Below are positions 12,744-23,765 of a stretch of DNA of 64,000 bases, piece by piece (the first letter of the stretch is position 1; each line of letters starts with the position of its first letter). The notes beneath the pieces are model-generated. The model worked only from the letters and a program-made list of their open reading frames with translations. It made no database searches and was not told the origin of the DNA. The stretch is from Epiperipatus broadwayi (Eukaryota; Onychophora; Udeonychophora; Euonychophora; Peripatidae). Location of the stretch: the NCBI GenBank assembly GCA_028023455.1, contig JAQFVV010012530.1:1736001-1800000 (forward strand). Direction: 5' to 3'. Position numbers and translations under genes: made by a program.

Positions 12744-14036
12744 CACCTGGGTCTCATTTTACGTGGATTTATTTAACGCGATTTTGAAGTTACGTGATTC
12801 GTGTTTCTTCTTAATATTTTTGTATGCGGTTTTCTTTTATGCGTTAACACTGTATTAGATCGGAAGTCGAACTCTGATAATGCGCTATTACTTTAAATAA
12901 TAAATTTCGCGCACTTACGTCATATTTAAAATAAAAGCACATTATTGGAATTCAACTTTCATCTTAATAATTTCAATATTTTCAGTGCTTTATAATAGTA
13001 AGATTTTATGCAATAATGAAGTTAAAATCATGATTTTTGCATTTTATGTACACACATTAAATTTTACAAGATTATAATGTAAATTTGTTCAAACATTGTG
13101 CGTGTTAATTTTGCATTTTGAATTACATTCTGTTTTTGCTTTTTAAAAAAGAACATAATCAGTTATTAATCAATTAAAAATTAAAATCTGATTTTTAATT
13201 GTAATTAACAATTTAGGTGACCTGAAATTAATGTGATGTGAAACGAAATTTGATTTTTAAACAGAATTGAAAATTAAAAAATTAAAGACAAAAATAAGAA
13301 TTTAATTTTTAGTTGTTAGTTTTAATTAAATTTTTCCGAGCAGTATAGAAAAAGATAATGAAACAGAAGTGGAACCTGTTCCTTTCATTGCAAAAATGAT
13401 TCGAGAAGGTCTTCAACTTTCTAATCAGTTGGCAAATTATTTTCTTATTAATGACACTAATCACGAACGTGCTCTTAAATTCCAACGAGAGCTAAATGGT
13501 TGTATTTCTGGATATCACGAGCTTCATAAACAATTAATAAAATCATCATCTCAAAGATTAATTACTAATTACATTGTCACCAGAAAACCATTAGCACAAC
13601 ATGAGAGTGAAGTTGGCACTAGTTGTATTTCCTCTTGTGAAGAATCTGGTTTTTTACCAGTTTGCAAATGAACCTGTTTATCGGCAAATAGCAATAATAA
13701 TTAAAACATGTATAAAAAATATAAATTACTGTACTGTAAATTATGCATAAAAATATATTGTTTTGAATAAAATTAAATATTATAGTTAAAAAAAGTTTGT
13801 CTTGTATCAATTTTTTTCAAATTTGAAATTTTTTATTAGTCATATTTTATTTCCTTATTTTTTTTTTGTTCGAATTTTAAAGTAATTTTATGTTAGTGCT
13901 TTGCTTTTATGCTATTTTTTAAAAATCACAGTCCATATCCCTCCTTTTTCAAGGTAAGTTATGTCTATTTTTGTGCGATTTCTTTTGCGCATGTTTTCTG
14001 AGGAACCTATCTATCATGTAAAATGAGACCCAGGTG
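12744..14036 (+). mobile_element. Tigger/pogo-type DNA transposon, internally deleted
   Basis: Nineteen-bp perfect terminal inverted repeats (CACCTGGGTCTCATTTTAC) lie at 12744-12762 and 14018-14036, flanked by TA on both sides (12742-12743, 14037-14038). TA target duplication and CA-initial termini fit the Tc1-mariner/pogo superfamily. LTR-B has the uninterrupted target at about 27030-27050. Subterminal sequence is rich in TTTTACG/TATGCGG words, as in Tigger ends. Length is 1293 bp against roughly 2.4-2.8 kb for autonomous Tigger elements, so most of the transposase, including the DDE core, is gone. The surviving 3' coding part is annotated separately. Confidence 0.85.
13330..13674 (+). pseudogene. 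Tigger transposase C-terminal remnant
   Basis: The frame is open from after the TAA at 13327 to the TGA at 13672-13674, with no proper ATG at its start, as expected for a 5'-deleted gene. The product has an acidic linker (EKDNETEVEPVPF), then a helical tail with FQRELNGCISGYHELHKQL and LITNYIV. The pattern 'F+R.....I..Y+ELHK.L.....Q..IT.Y' is the usual C-terminal tail of Tigger/pogo transposases and their domesticated relatives. DNA-binding (HTH) and catalytic DDE domains are absent, so it cannot transpose on its own. AATAAA occurs downstream near 13766. It lies wholly within the terminal inverted repeats at 12744-14036. Confidence 0.7.
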
Positions 14037-15744
14037 TATATACTTTTAGTGGCATTGTTTGGAAAAGACATCTTTGGAATTTATAAATAAGAAACAAGCA
14101 ATGCGCTACATTTACAAGAATACATAATACAATCATTAATATAAATTGATTTATGTCTATCGGAATTGATAATGGTTTTAAATGAAAGCAGTTTACCTCA
14201 ATGAACTGAATGTATTTTACGAAATGAATATTTTCAACACATTATTATGACTTATTAAGGTTAGACAGACAGCGATTAAATTAAGGAGCAGAGTAATGGT
14301 ATTAGCATACAACAAAGAAATTTGGCCTTTATGGCAATTGTGGGTACTTTTATCATTTTAAAAGGAATACTTGAAATGAACTTAGGTTTGGTACATCCGT
14401 GCATTCTGGCGAATGATATCGATCGAGAGGTTGGGTTTGAAGATGCAGAGCCAGCTGTACGATCATCTGCAGCACATCAATCTCATAAACCTCATGTTCC
14501 ACAGGGGTTATTGTCTACCTTTGATTATGAATCATTTTGAGAAAATAGGATGGGAGCATCAGACTTCCGATGTCCCCAATGACAAAGCAATCAAGAAATG
14601 GAAAAGATAAAATATCATAATAAAAGAAAATGTATGCCAGCAACATTATTGGACATGAATATAATATTTATAATATAATTTTAATATAATAGTATTTTAA
14701 AACTTGGAAATGGTCCAACCTTAGCGAAATGATCTGTTTTCAATCCTGAGTCATTTAACAAATTATAATGGATAACTCTTTTACTTATAACATTAAATTA
14801 GCAAAATTTATATTTAATTTTGATTCCCATATACACTTTAATTGCTATGATTAGCCCTCAAGGCAACAAACAGCAAGGAGGGACGATCCTAGTTATAAAG
14901 TTAGTGATCTTTTAAAAATGAAATTTTAAAGACAAATTCAAAGCAGTAAATTTAGCAGAATTCATCCACAGTAAAAGTTTTCAACTGACTTCAAGAATTT
15001 AAAATAAAAACAAACTGGCGAGCAATTTCTATTTTAAATAAACAAAACTTTATTGATAGATTTTAAATGAAGCCACAGCTTCTTTCTAAATTAAATAATT
15101 ATTTCCCTTTTTTTTCAGACTCATGAGTTGGAAAGTATTGGCATATAAAGAAAGTAAATTATACATATACATAAAACAAAATTAGTTAAATATTTAATTG
15201 AGCCACACAAAGCTATATAATCTAATTAAGCATGAAAGAGCATAATTAGAATTACATAGGTACTAGTAAGGGATTACAGAGAGAGAGAGTTTAAAAGCAA
15301 AATTAGCCAGAAGTTGGAAATTAATACTTGAATTAAAATGCAAAAGATTTAACTACATTTTATTAGAAATTACAAAAGGAATTTACATATTAAGGCAGCT
15401 CTAAATTAGGCAAGGTTACCTAAGGATACCATCATAGCAGCAGGCAGTCAAGGTCAGCAATTAGATGGTCATCTTGTTAGGCCGGTCCAATGGATGGAAC
15501 ATGACAGCAGCAGGCAAACAGTTCTTCGAGAGAAGGAGAAAAAGGTGAAAGATTCCTCTACTCAAATATCATGACGTGAAACTTTTCCTGACTTCTTAAA
15601 GTGGAATGATGAATAAATTTTTTTGGAAAATTACTAACTCAAACGTTCTGAAATACTTTATTAACTAATTCAAAGTTTAATTACTAACTCAAAGTAACTG
15701 AAAGTACCTGACTGAAAAAGTAAAGTCTTTTTGTTCTATGGACT

Positions 15745-15753
15745 CTTTTTATA
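15745..15753 (-). promoter_or_regulatory. TATA box of LTR-A
   Basis: Reads TATAAAAAG on the minus strand. It is followed by AGAACAAAAAGA, conserved with LTR-B (25329-25337). This marks the U3/R boundary region of the LTR and gives its orientation. Confidence 0.6.
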
Positions 15754-16954
15754 CACCTTTTAATCTCCCCAGGAATGCAATTTCAGTTGCCCACAGCTAT
15801 CTCTGTAATCTCTTGATTAAATAGAAAAAAACATTTAATTAGTAAAATTTTTAAAACAGATAAGGCTCGAAATACCATTTTAGATATATTTAAAGATTTT
15901 CAAACGACTAGCAAAAGAATTCCTTATGATTTTAATTAAGATTTATAATTTTAATTAATGAAAACAATCTGACTGTAGATAAAGATAATTTCAGTATTTC
16001 CAGGCTCCCCTATTTTACCTTGTTTTTACATTCCAACACTTTAATTAAAATACACATATATAAAAAGATTTACAATTATATAAAGAAAACGTCTAATTTT
16101 CAGCAATAAATATTAATAGAATTATTGCTTCGTTCATAATATATATATATATATATTGTGCCCTTATCTGTAGGTCATAATAAAAGTAGAAGAGGTCAAT
16201 TACTAAAAAATTTTAAATTTTAAGTTATGTTCGTATGATATATAAATAATAATAGGATAATTAGATTTTATAGTACAATTTAAAGCTGAAAATACCTGGT
16301 ATATAAAAGTGTAATAGATTATTTTAAGAGAAAACAGTTAAATAAAGCTTAATAATATCCTTGCTTATGGTTGTAAAAGCTGGCCATATAAAATAACATA
16401 GCTATAAATAGTTTAAAAGTATATTAATAATTCGAGTATAATATTTTAAAACTAATAAATTAAATAAATGCTGTATGTAGTGTTATAAATATATTTAATA
16501 GACAAAATTAATAGAGTATATTTTAAAATAAACTTTAGGATGGTGAGAATTATATTTAGTTCAACATTTTAAGATTATTTTCCAAATTTTTTATAAAATA
16601 TATCAGTTTTGGTAATTTAGACCGAGACGTAAATTAAAAATCATTTGATAAAGTTAGTAAACACGTGACTGTATATTATATACCTTCACACACGCTTGTT
16701 AGAATAATAATAAATTTTGTGAATTAGGAAACTAAATATAATTGCCATCGATCCTTAAAGTAAAAGTTGAAATATTAAATATTGTTTTAAGAATTGTTTT
16801 TAAAGTTTAAATGATTTTGATAAAATTATAATTGAATTTAAAAATACTATTCTAAGTAATATTTTGAGACATGACGTCATCAATTCTTTATTTTTAAAAG
16901 TCTAGTCTGTGATAGAACTAAAATGTGTAAATTTGTTCGCGCTAAAATAAAGTC

Positions 16955-17000
16955 ATTAACCAATCAACGGAGGTAAATTAGCAGACAAAATATAAGAATT
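16955..17000 (+). promoter_or_regulatory. Promoter-like CCAAT/TATA block in the 4.7-kb insert
   Basis: CCAATCAACGG is followed about 25 bp later by AAAATATAAGAA and then a GC-richer GAAGCGGGAGAGGAG leader. The spacing is close for a CCAAT/TATA pair. This is a suggestion only. Confidence 0.25.
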
Positions 17001-17229
17001 AGACGAAGCGGGAGAGGAGAAGTAATGTGTAAGTGAAAGAGAAAGTAACATATTTTTTTTAGCTGATAACACCGTAGCTGGAAAAGTGATATAAATTTAA
17101 AATTTCGTATTTATTTTAAAAGTTCTTTTGTAACATATAATATTTTGACTGCCTCTATATGGATTGCTAATTTTAAAAGTTATCTTACCAGGGAATTTTA
17201 TTCGAATTTGACCAAAACCTTACAGTAAA

Positions 17230-17415
17230 ATGGAAGTACAAGGAAAAATACCTAAAAATATTGCTAAAGGAAAAATATCTGGAAAGTGCCTTAATACAGC
17301 TTTATTTATGCTCAACCAGAAACTTATTATTATTATAACTCAGAGAAATAGAATTGGGACGCTATACGAAAACTTAAAAGAGAAGTTACTTGCCGTCATG
17401 AAAAAATTATGACGC
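17230..17415 (+). CDS. Short unidentified open frame in the 4.7-kb insert
   Basis: A 60-residue frame starts ATGGAAGTACAAGG, just after a TTACAG acceptor-like site at 17219-17224. It is Lys-rich with a hydrophobic IIII segment near residues 33-37. No family is recognised and there is no homologous copy in the window. It may be an exon or chance; the AT-rich background makes chance plausible. Confidence 0.2.
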
Positions 17416-20400
17416 ATAATTTTATAAGGCTACTTTGAAGTTGTTTTGTTATTCTTCTCTATGGAAAATTTAATATGCGTTTTTATTATAAAGAAAAATT
17501 ATATAAAAATAATAATGAAGAAAGAATGTTTAATTTTAAAGGAAACATTATTAAAAATATAGTACCAGAATTTTAAAATAAAGGAAAAGTTATAGAATAA
17601 TATGAAAGAGTTATTGAGTTATATACAAAAGGAACCGAAGAAAAAACTTTATCTAAGAAGAATTAAAATATTGCAAAGTATTCATTGGAGGAAAGGCTTG
17701 ATTTGGAAATTGGAAATTTAAATTACTCAGTGAAAATGGATCCATGGAAAACAGAAAATTTATTGAATATTTAAATAAAAGTACCTAGAGGATGCATCGT
17801 AAAAGTCGCGCGGGAAAAGATTAGCAGACAATATTAGAAGAGAATATGGAGACGTTTTTCTTTACAGGATTAATTGATATCAAGAATTAATAATAGTATT
17901 AAATATTATAAAACCAAGGATTGTCGTCTATGAATATTTATTAAACAGAGCAGTAATTGTTTTACTTTAAAATAGAACATTAAGTGACTGAAGAAGAAAT
18001 AAAATAATATTTTTTTTTTAGCTTTAATATGAACGATTTTCAAGAAAAGTCGATAAAGAAGTACCGTAAATATAATTTAAATATTTTTTACTAATTTATT
18101 TAAAATATAAAATGCTATGTGAGATTAGGGAAAACATATAAACATAAATTTAGTAATATTAAAAAAATTAAATATAATAGCTTAATAGAATGATAGAAAT
18201 ATTGTTTTATAAAAATAAAGTGTATGTATGGGAGTTTTATATCTACAAGAATCAATGGAATGGTGAAGCCTACAGAACGCGATCGAGAAGATAAAGATCG
18301 TTTGGTAATTTTGATATTTATTTATAATGCATAATATATATTTTTTTTAGATCATCTATTGATTAAGAATGATGTGTGAAAGTTTAAATTATATGTACAC
18401 ATTTTATACAACATTTTAAAACATATTATGAGATAGGAGTAATTCTGAATGTGCATGCAATAAGTTATTTAAAGTATAATTAATAATATAATTCGACAGA
18501 ACAATTGTGTGATTCTTTTGAACTTTCATATGATAAAGTATTCAGATATTTTAAAATAGTTTGTATATGATAAAATATACGAGGAAAGTAGTAAAAGATT
18601 TTCTTATAGAACAGTGGAATAGTTTTGAAATAAATGAATTTTATTATTGTTAGAAATGCAGATAGGAATTTGTCGATGTACCGTATAGAAAAATCTTGAG
18701 AAATAAGATCGGATAGTGACTTGGTAGTACTAGTGGAGAGGAAACCAAGAGGATGTTTTTTTGTTAAGAAATAGGAAAAATAAAGTATTTGGATCATAGT
18801 TAGTTTGTGTGATTTCAGTATAGCTAACTAAGCCCTATGACTGAACACATATCGTTTTGGACAGTTTTTTTTTTTGTATATCTTTAAAACTTTTTGATGT
18901 TATAATAAAGCTGAAGAAATAGCTTTAGCATCACTCCTATAATAGAGGTTGGTAGACAGGTAAAGGTCACTTCTCTATAGTGTCTTTAAATTCACTGTGC
19001 CATTATTGTCAAGGTTTATGATAAGTAATATCCTAGTTATATTTTGATCCTATACATCTATCTTCGCTATCCTTATTTCGTGAATCTACATCGTCAGAGA
19101 GATATTTTCAAAGAAATAATGAATAAAATAGAACTGAAGATATGTTATCATTTATGTAAGAATAGTTTATTTACTGGAATGTATAGAATTGTGTAATTTT
19201 AAAAGTGAAAGTCCAAAATATCATAAAGAGAGAAAGAATCATATAATACAGTTATAAATTAATTCGGAAATGAATATAAGATTTTTTAAAGAGAAATCTA
19301 AACAAAGTTTTTTTTTAAGTGATAATAAAATTTGAATGTTTTAAATAATAATTTAGAAAATAAACATTGCATATTTATTAAGAAAATAATTCAATAATGT
19401 GTAATAAACATATATTTGTGCATGGTATGTTAATAGTTGTAATTATCATCCGAAGTAAGGCTTGAATGAGTATATTAAGATTAATAAACATCGGATAATG
19501 AACAATAAAACCTAATACCGAATGTAGAAGAATGTTTTTGAATTTGTAGGATTCCATACAACTAATATAAAACTAGAATTTTATTGTTTTTGTATAATTT
19601 TTAAGACGAATGTAATTTTGTAAAAATATAATTTTAGTGTTATTAGGGATACAAAGTGTTAATGATAATCTGAAAAGAAATGCATTTTGTAACAAGCTAA
19701 CCATAATAAGAAATCCAATAATAATAATACTGTATTTTCTTAAGCATTTAAAAGATAAGAGTTAACTAGGAAATAAATAGAAGTTTGATTTTTTATAAAC
19801 TAGTAAAATAATTTTGTGATAGGAGAGTAAGGATATCCAATGTACATAATGTAAAATATTGTTATTTGTTTATGTTATTAATAAACTTTGTTGTAAATTT
19901 ATTTTAAAGCTTTGTGTCAGCGTTGTTATTTCTCCACATGGATGCATGATCTCACGATACATTTATAATTGAAACAGACATATAGTTTTTGCACAAAAAG
20001 GGTAAACATAAAAGTGTTATAATAATTTTGAGAATTTATTGGTATGTTAAAATTAAAAGATCATAATTTTATATTATTTATTGGTCATAAGTCGGTTGCC
20101 ACAATATAACATTAAAATATATGCTAATGTTGCCACTCGTATTCTGTTGTCAGATTATTAAAATACTACCACGTACGTATTTATTTATTTCATTTAGGAA
20201 GAAATAAGATTATATTATACTATTATATTATTATTAATTTTATTATTGTTAGTTACTGTGTAGTGGATTATGACAATAAAATTCCCTTTTCATGGTTTAC
20301 TACCGTAATTTTAAATTAGTTAGAATACAATTTATGAACCTGAGATTTTTATTTTATTTTATTTATTTTCTTTTATTTAATTGAGCTAGATTCTTATTAT

Positions 20401-20994
20401 AAAGAATATTAAGACATGATTATTATTTTAATCGTAGTGAAAAGAGCTTAGAAAGTCGTAAGAATACTATAAGTTAGTTATTTGGTATAGTAAAAAAAGG
20501 AATAGTGTTCTTATGCCATTGAGATAGTATCGTGTGGATAATATCTCAATGTAGTCTATCTCGTTCCCCGTGTCGTCACTCCATGTCTCATAAAAATAGT
20601 AAATATTTGTTAATTCATTTTAAAAATATAACCGTATTTGTATTTTAAAAATTAGAGCTAGTAATCATTTTTAATTAATGCTGGATATTTCATTTATTTA
20701 TTTGTTAACTGAGCTAGAACCCGGAATATATGCGTATAATATTAAACAGTATATAAATTTTGAGAGGACGTGCGGTGGGGGGAGGTTAGAATATATATAT
20801 ATGCATCATGCAAACTACTGCTTTACTTTACTAAATATTTTTAATTTTATTGATTTCTTCGATCATTATGCATACAGTGTGTGGGTGAATGGCATATATC
20901 TATGGCAAGGTCTGAATTGTGGGCCCTGCAGGAGGTTAGTGTAGATGGTGAAGCATGAAGCTCAATGTTGATTAGACATCGACTGCTTCAATAT

Positions 20995-22489
20995 ATAGGA
21001 TTACTAACAATAGCTAATTTTTCTACTTCTGTCAGCTCACAGAGCACAAACAACTCTTCAAAACTCTGTAGATATTCTAAAAAAGTTTCTAAGTGTTCTC
21101 CCTTATAAGTTTTAATTTTTAAGACCTACATAATCATCACACTATTGCTAACTTCTTCCAGCCTATATTGGTTATTTTTATTTCTGTTATATTCACTTTC
21201 TGATGCACTTGATCTGTTTATGTTACCTATTGGCCTATCTGGACTACTATCTATTGGAACAGCATGTTTAAGTTAGTCTCTCAGGTGGGTATGTCTTTCT
21301 GATATTGACTATTCTTTACTGAATTCATATCTCCCCATTTTTATTATTTGTAATTCCTGGATTTCTTGATTCAGCATACTGAGTCTATTCTCTATTTGGA
21401 GCTCGTTAATAACCTCATGAATAAATTCTCTCTGCTTATGTTTAATTTTATCTAACTGACTGATGAGCATACTGCTGAATTCCATTTCCCTGTCAAGAGA
21501 TTCAACTAATTTTTGAGCCACTGTCACTAATTCTTTTTGCATTCTCTTAACATCCCTCTCTAACAAGGTAAAATATTTCACCTTCCCTACTTCTATTTCA
21601 GACTCTTTAATGGATTCTACACCTTCTCATTTGACCACTTGTAAAGCAAGATTTAACTGAGACTAAATAGTAATATGTTTGATTGGACTGCTCCTGGGCA
21701 CATTCCCTATAACTCTCAATCTATACTTTCAAAGCTATCTGCCATCAGTTCTCTTAAATCGCACATCTAAGTCAGCCTTGAACCAATCTGTTATATGATT
21801 TGATTGAACCTCAATATTTTTCAGTTAGGGATCCATGCCTATTACATGACTTACTAACTTTTCATTGGTTTTTGCCATCTTCATTTCCAGGCTATCCAGC
21901 CTACATTGTCTGACTATCATCTACTTCTAATTTTGTAAATCGTATCTCTAAATCTACTATCATCTCTTGTTTATTTTGCAATAATTTGATCTCTTGTTTA
22001 TTTTGCAATAATTTTAACTCTATATCTTTAGTGAATTATATTTTGAGTTGATCTTTTGAAAGATTCATTTTGGTTTCCAGTGATTCTCTCATGGTCTTCA
22101 TCTGACTTTTCAATTTTTTAATTGCCTCTCGATTTTGTTGTGTATTATTTTCTATAACTTTTTCCACTCTACCTTCTAAATGAAGACTTTGGATATACAT
22201 TGGTTCTCGAGTTCATCAATTCTGCTTTCTAGTCTTTCATTCTGAACTTCAATTCTGTTTTCTATCTTATTAATTCGAATAGCTTGATTATCAATTTTTT
22301 TCCTAGCTGGTTACTTTGAATAGCTTGATTATTGATTTTATTTTCTAGCTTATTAACATGAATATTTAGGCTATCTTTTAATTTAGTAATTTGAATGCTC
22401 ATATTTATCATCATAGCCTGAATCATTAGCCTAATTTGCTGAAGATCTGTCTTATACGCTTCTTCTTGGGCAGCCTCGAGGCTCAACAT
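20995..22489 (-). pseudogene. Ty3/gypsy gag N-terminal half, interrupted by LTR-A
   Basis: Minus strand. A first frame (22489-22262, 75 residues from MLSLEAAQEE) and a second (21581-21309, 90 residues) are predicted coiled coil, with regularly spaced Leu/Ile/Met and many Gln, Lys and Glu. Near 21110-20995 a capsid start appears: KIKTYKGEHLETFLEYLQSF, then ELTEVEKLAIVSNP. It matches KLKTFKGD...HLMTFQEL and ELSKREKVAIARN in the plus-strand gag at 60.3-60.5 kb. Capsid assembles the retrotransposon particle. The frame breaks exactly at the ATAT duplication of LTR-A and resumes at 11966. Stops between 22261 and 21600 show that it is defunct. Confidence 0.75.
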
Positions 22490-22727
22490 ACATGCTTAAC
22501 ATACTTTATATGTTTTGTTTTGAAATGCATTCATAAATTATACTCCTATAATATTGTTACAATGCTCATATTTATCATCATAGCCTGAATCATTAGCCTA
22601 ATTTTCTGATGAACTGTCTTATTTGCTTTTTCTTGGGCAGCCTCGAGGCTCAATATACATGCTTAGCATACTTTATATGTTTTGTTTTGAAATGCATTCA
22701 TAAATTATACTCCTATAATATTGTTAC
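22394..22727 (-). repeat. Two-copy 167-bp tandem duplication at the gag 5' end
   Basis: 22394-22560 and 22561-22727 are head-to-tail copies, differing at only a few positions (for example ATTTGCTGAAGAT against ATTTTCTGATGAA). The duplication covers the gag start region on the minus strand, so two versions of the N-terminus are present. Confidence 0.9.
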
Positions 22728-23149
22728 AAATGACCAATAAATGAGAGAAATTAGTTTGTTTTATAATTCACATACACACACACATATATAATTTTCACTA
22801 AGCATTAAAGATTTCACATTCAGTTTATCTTTTTTAATATTCATAATTTCAAGACTAAGAATTTCTACAAAGTAAATAATTTCACTGGCAAAAGCAAATT
22901 ACAATTCTGTGAGTGTGAAAAAAGCACATAGTGTGGGGATATGAACTAAGAGAGCCAAGTAAAAATGAATGGTATATAAAGAATAAAACAGGCATGACCA
23001 AAAAAAGTTGGAGCTAAATCATGGTGTGGATAAAAAGAGAAACTTACCAAAGTTAGATAACAATAATAAAGTATCAAAGAATAAATATCAGAAGAAAAAA
23101 AACAAATTATAAGTTTACAATTAGATAATAACCAGAGTGAGAAAAAAAG

Positions 23150-23368
23150 ATGAACACAGAAGCTGAGAAGAATCTTTCTAGTGAAGACCAAAAACAAGAA
23201 GATAATAATCCAAAAAAAGTTGGTCAACAACAAATAGAAGAAGCTCACAAAACAAAGGAGACATCCATGTTAAGTCAGCTATTAGAAATTATGAAAGAAG
23301 AGTGTAAACAAAGAGAAAAAGAAAATAAAAGAAGAAATGAACAAAGAGAAGAGCCTATTAAATAGGGA
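23150..23368 (+). pseudogene. Second gypsy gag N-terminal fragment, plus strand
   Basis: A 71-residue frame from ATG, highly charged (Lys/Glu/Gln), with SMLSQLLEIMKEECKQ near its middle. That resembles SLMTMLQSLMIKINESQEK in the gag at 59 kb and the start of the minus-strand gag at 22.49 kb. It ends at a TAG after EEPIK, and the next 100 bp do not continue it clearly. It points away from the minus-strand gag across a 660-bp spacer. The call rests on composition and one short motif, so confidence is moderate. Confidence 0.45.
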
Positions 23369-23584
23369 AAAAATAAATAATTAAAAAATCAAACGGTAAA
23401 GCTAAAATAAAATGTCAGAGCTAAAATGGATCAAATTGAAGCATTTTACCTTCAAATGAGAGGAGTGTGATGTAATGCTAGTGAGATATATGACACATAT
23501 ATAGCTGCATTACATATTTATAATTTAAAAATACATGATTAAATTATTAATAAAAATGAAATTAGAAAAATATAATATGTTTTA

Positions 23585-23765
23585 GATTCGAATATCAGCC
23601 TTTCAAGCTAATTGTGCAAACGCTTTGCGAGTGTTAATAATAAATGAATACATTCTCACCAATACAAGCATAAATACTATATCTTGTATTGGTGAGAATG
23701 TATTCATTTATTATTAACACTCACAAAGCGTTTGCACAATTAGCTTGAAAGGCTGATATTCGAAT
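23585..23765. mobile_element. Near-perfect hairpin MITE, 84-bp arms
   Basis: Left arm 23585-23668 and right arm 23683-23765 are inverted complements with hardly any mismatch, around a 14-bp loop. Outer ends read ATTCGAATATCAGCC and its complement. It shares CAGCCTTTCAAGCTAA and AATAAATGAATAC with the 9504-9796 hairpin. RNA from it would fold into one long duplex. No clear target duplication was found. Confidence 0.8.

Larger units (their letters stand above)
16094..20802. mobile_element. 4.7-kb insertion in LTR-A, family not recognised
   Basis: LTR-B runs without a break from sequence matching the left flank (TTATATAAAGAAAA, about 16078-16090) into sequence matching the right flank (ATGCAAACTACTG, about 20805); LTR-C also lacks the block. 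So about 4.7 kb was inserted here. I see no terminal inverted repeats, flanking LTR pair, RT or DDE motif. Seen inside: a CCAATCAACGG box followed by TATAAGAA at 16960-16996; short open frames (17230-17412, 60 residues; coding-like pieces near 17520-17800 and 18490-18770); and three near-identical acceptor-like tracts ending AG at 17062, 18021 and 18350. A donor-like GTAAAT follows a short open piece near 18065. It could be an intron-bearing gene fragment or an element of an unknown class. (TA)n tracts lie near both ends. Confidence 0.6.
11971..20990 (-). mobile_element. Solo LTR-A, inserted in gypsy gag (core about 3.0 kb plus two insertions)
   Basis: On the minus strand it begins TGAAGCAGTC (20990) and ends ACCGGTGCA (11971), a TG...CA structure. 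Direct repeats ATAT at 11967-11970 and 20991-20994 form a 4-bp target duplication, the size made by Ty3/gypsy integrases. It aligns along its length with LTR-B (24811-27743) and LTR-C (45443-48548). A TATA box (TATAAAAAG, 15753-15745) sits at the same place as in the other copies, about 530 bp from the LTR start once insertions are removed. There is no internal coding region and no second LTR, so a solo LTR left by recombination is the simplest reading. The interruption of a gag frame at the insertion site fixes the boundaries. Confidence 0.8.

Noticed and set aside
14322-14610. Two overlapping plus-strand frames in LTR-A
   Set aside because: Not conserved as open frames in LTR-B, and on the strand opposite to LTR transcription.
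18480-18797. 105-residue minus-strand frame in the 4.7-kb insert
   Set aside because: Composition is typical of AT-rich noise. The plus strand of the same interval looks more coding-like, though broken.
20515-20560. Short inverted repeat GAGATA...TATCTC
   Set aside because: Small stem without T-run, partner copy or coding neighbour; chance is likely in AT-rich DNA.
22946-23248. 100-residue hydrophobic minus-strand frame
   Set aside because: Complement of the Lys/Glu-rich gag-like frame and its leader; apparent membrane segments are an antisense artefact.
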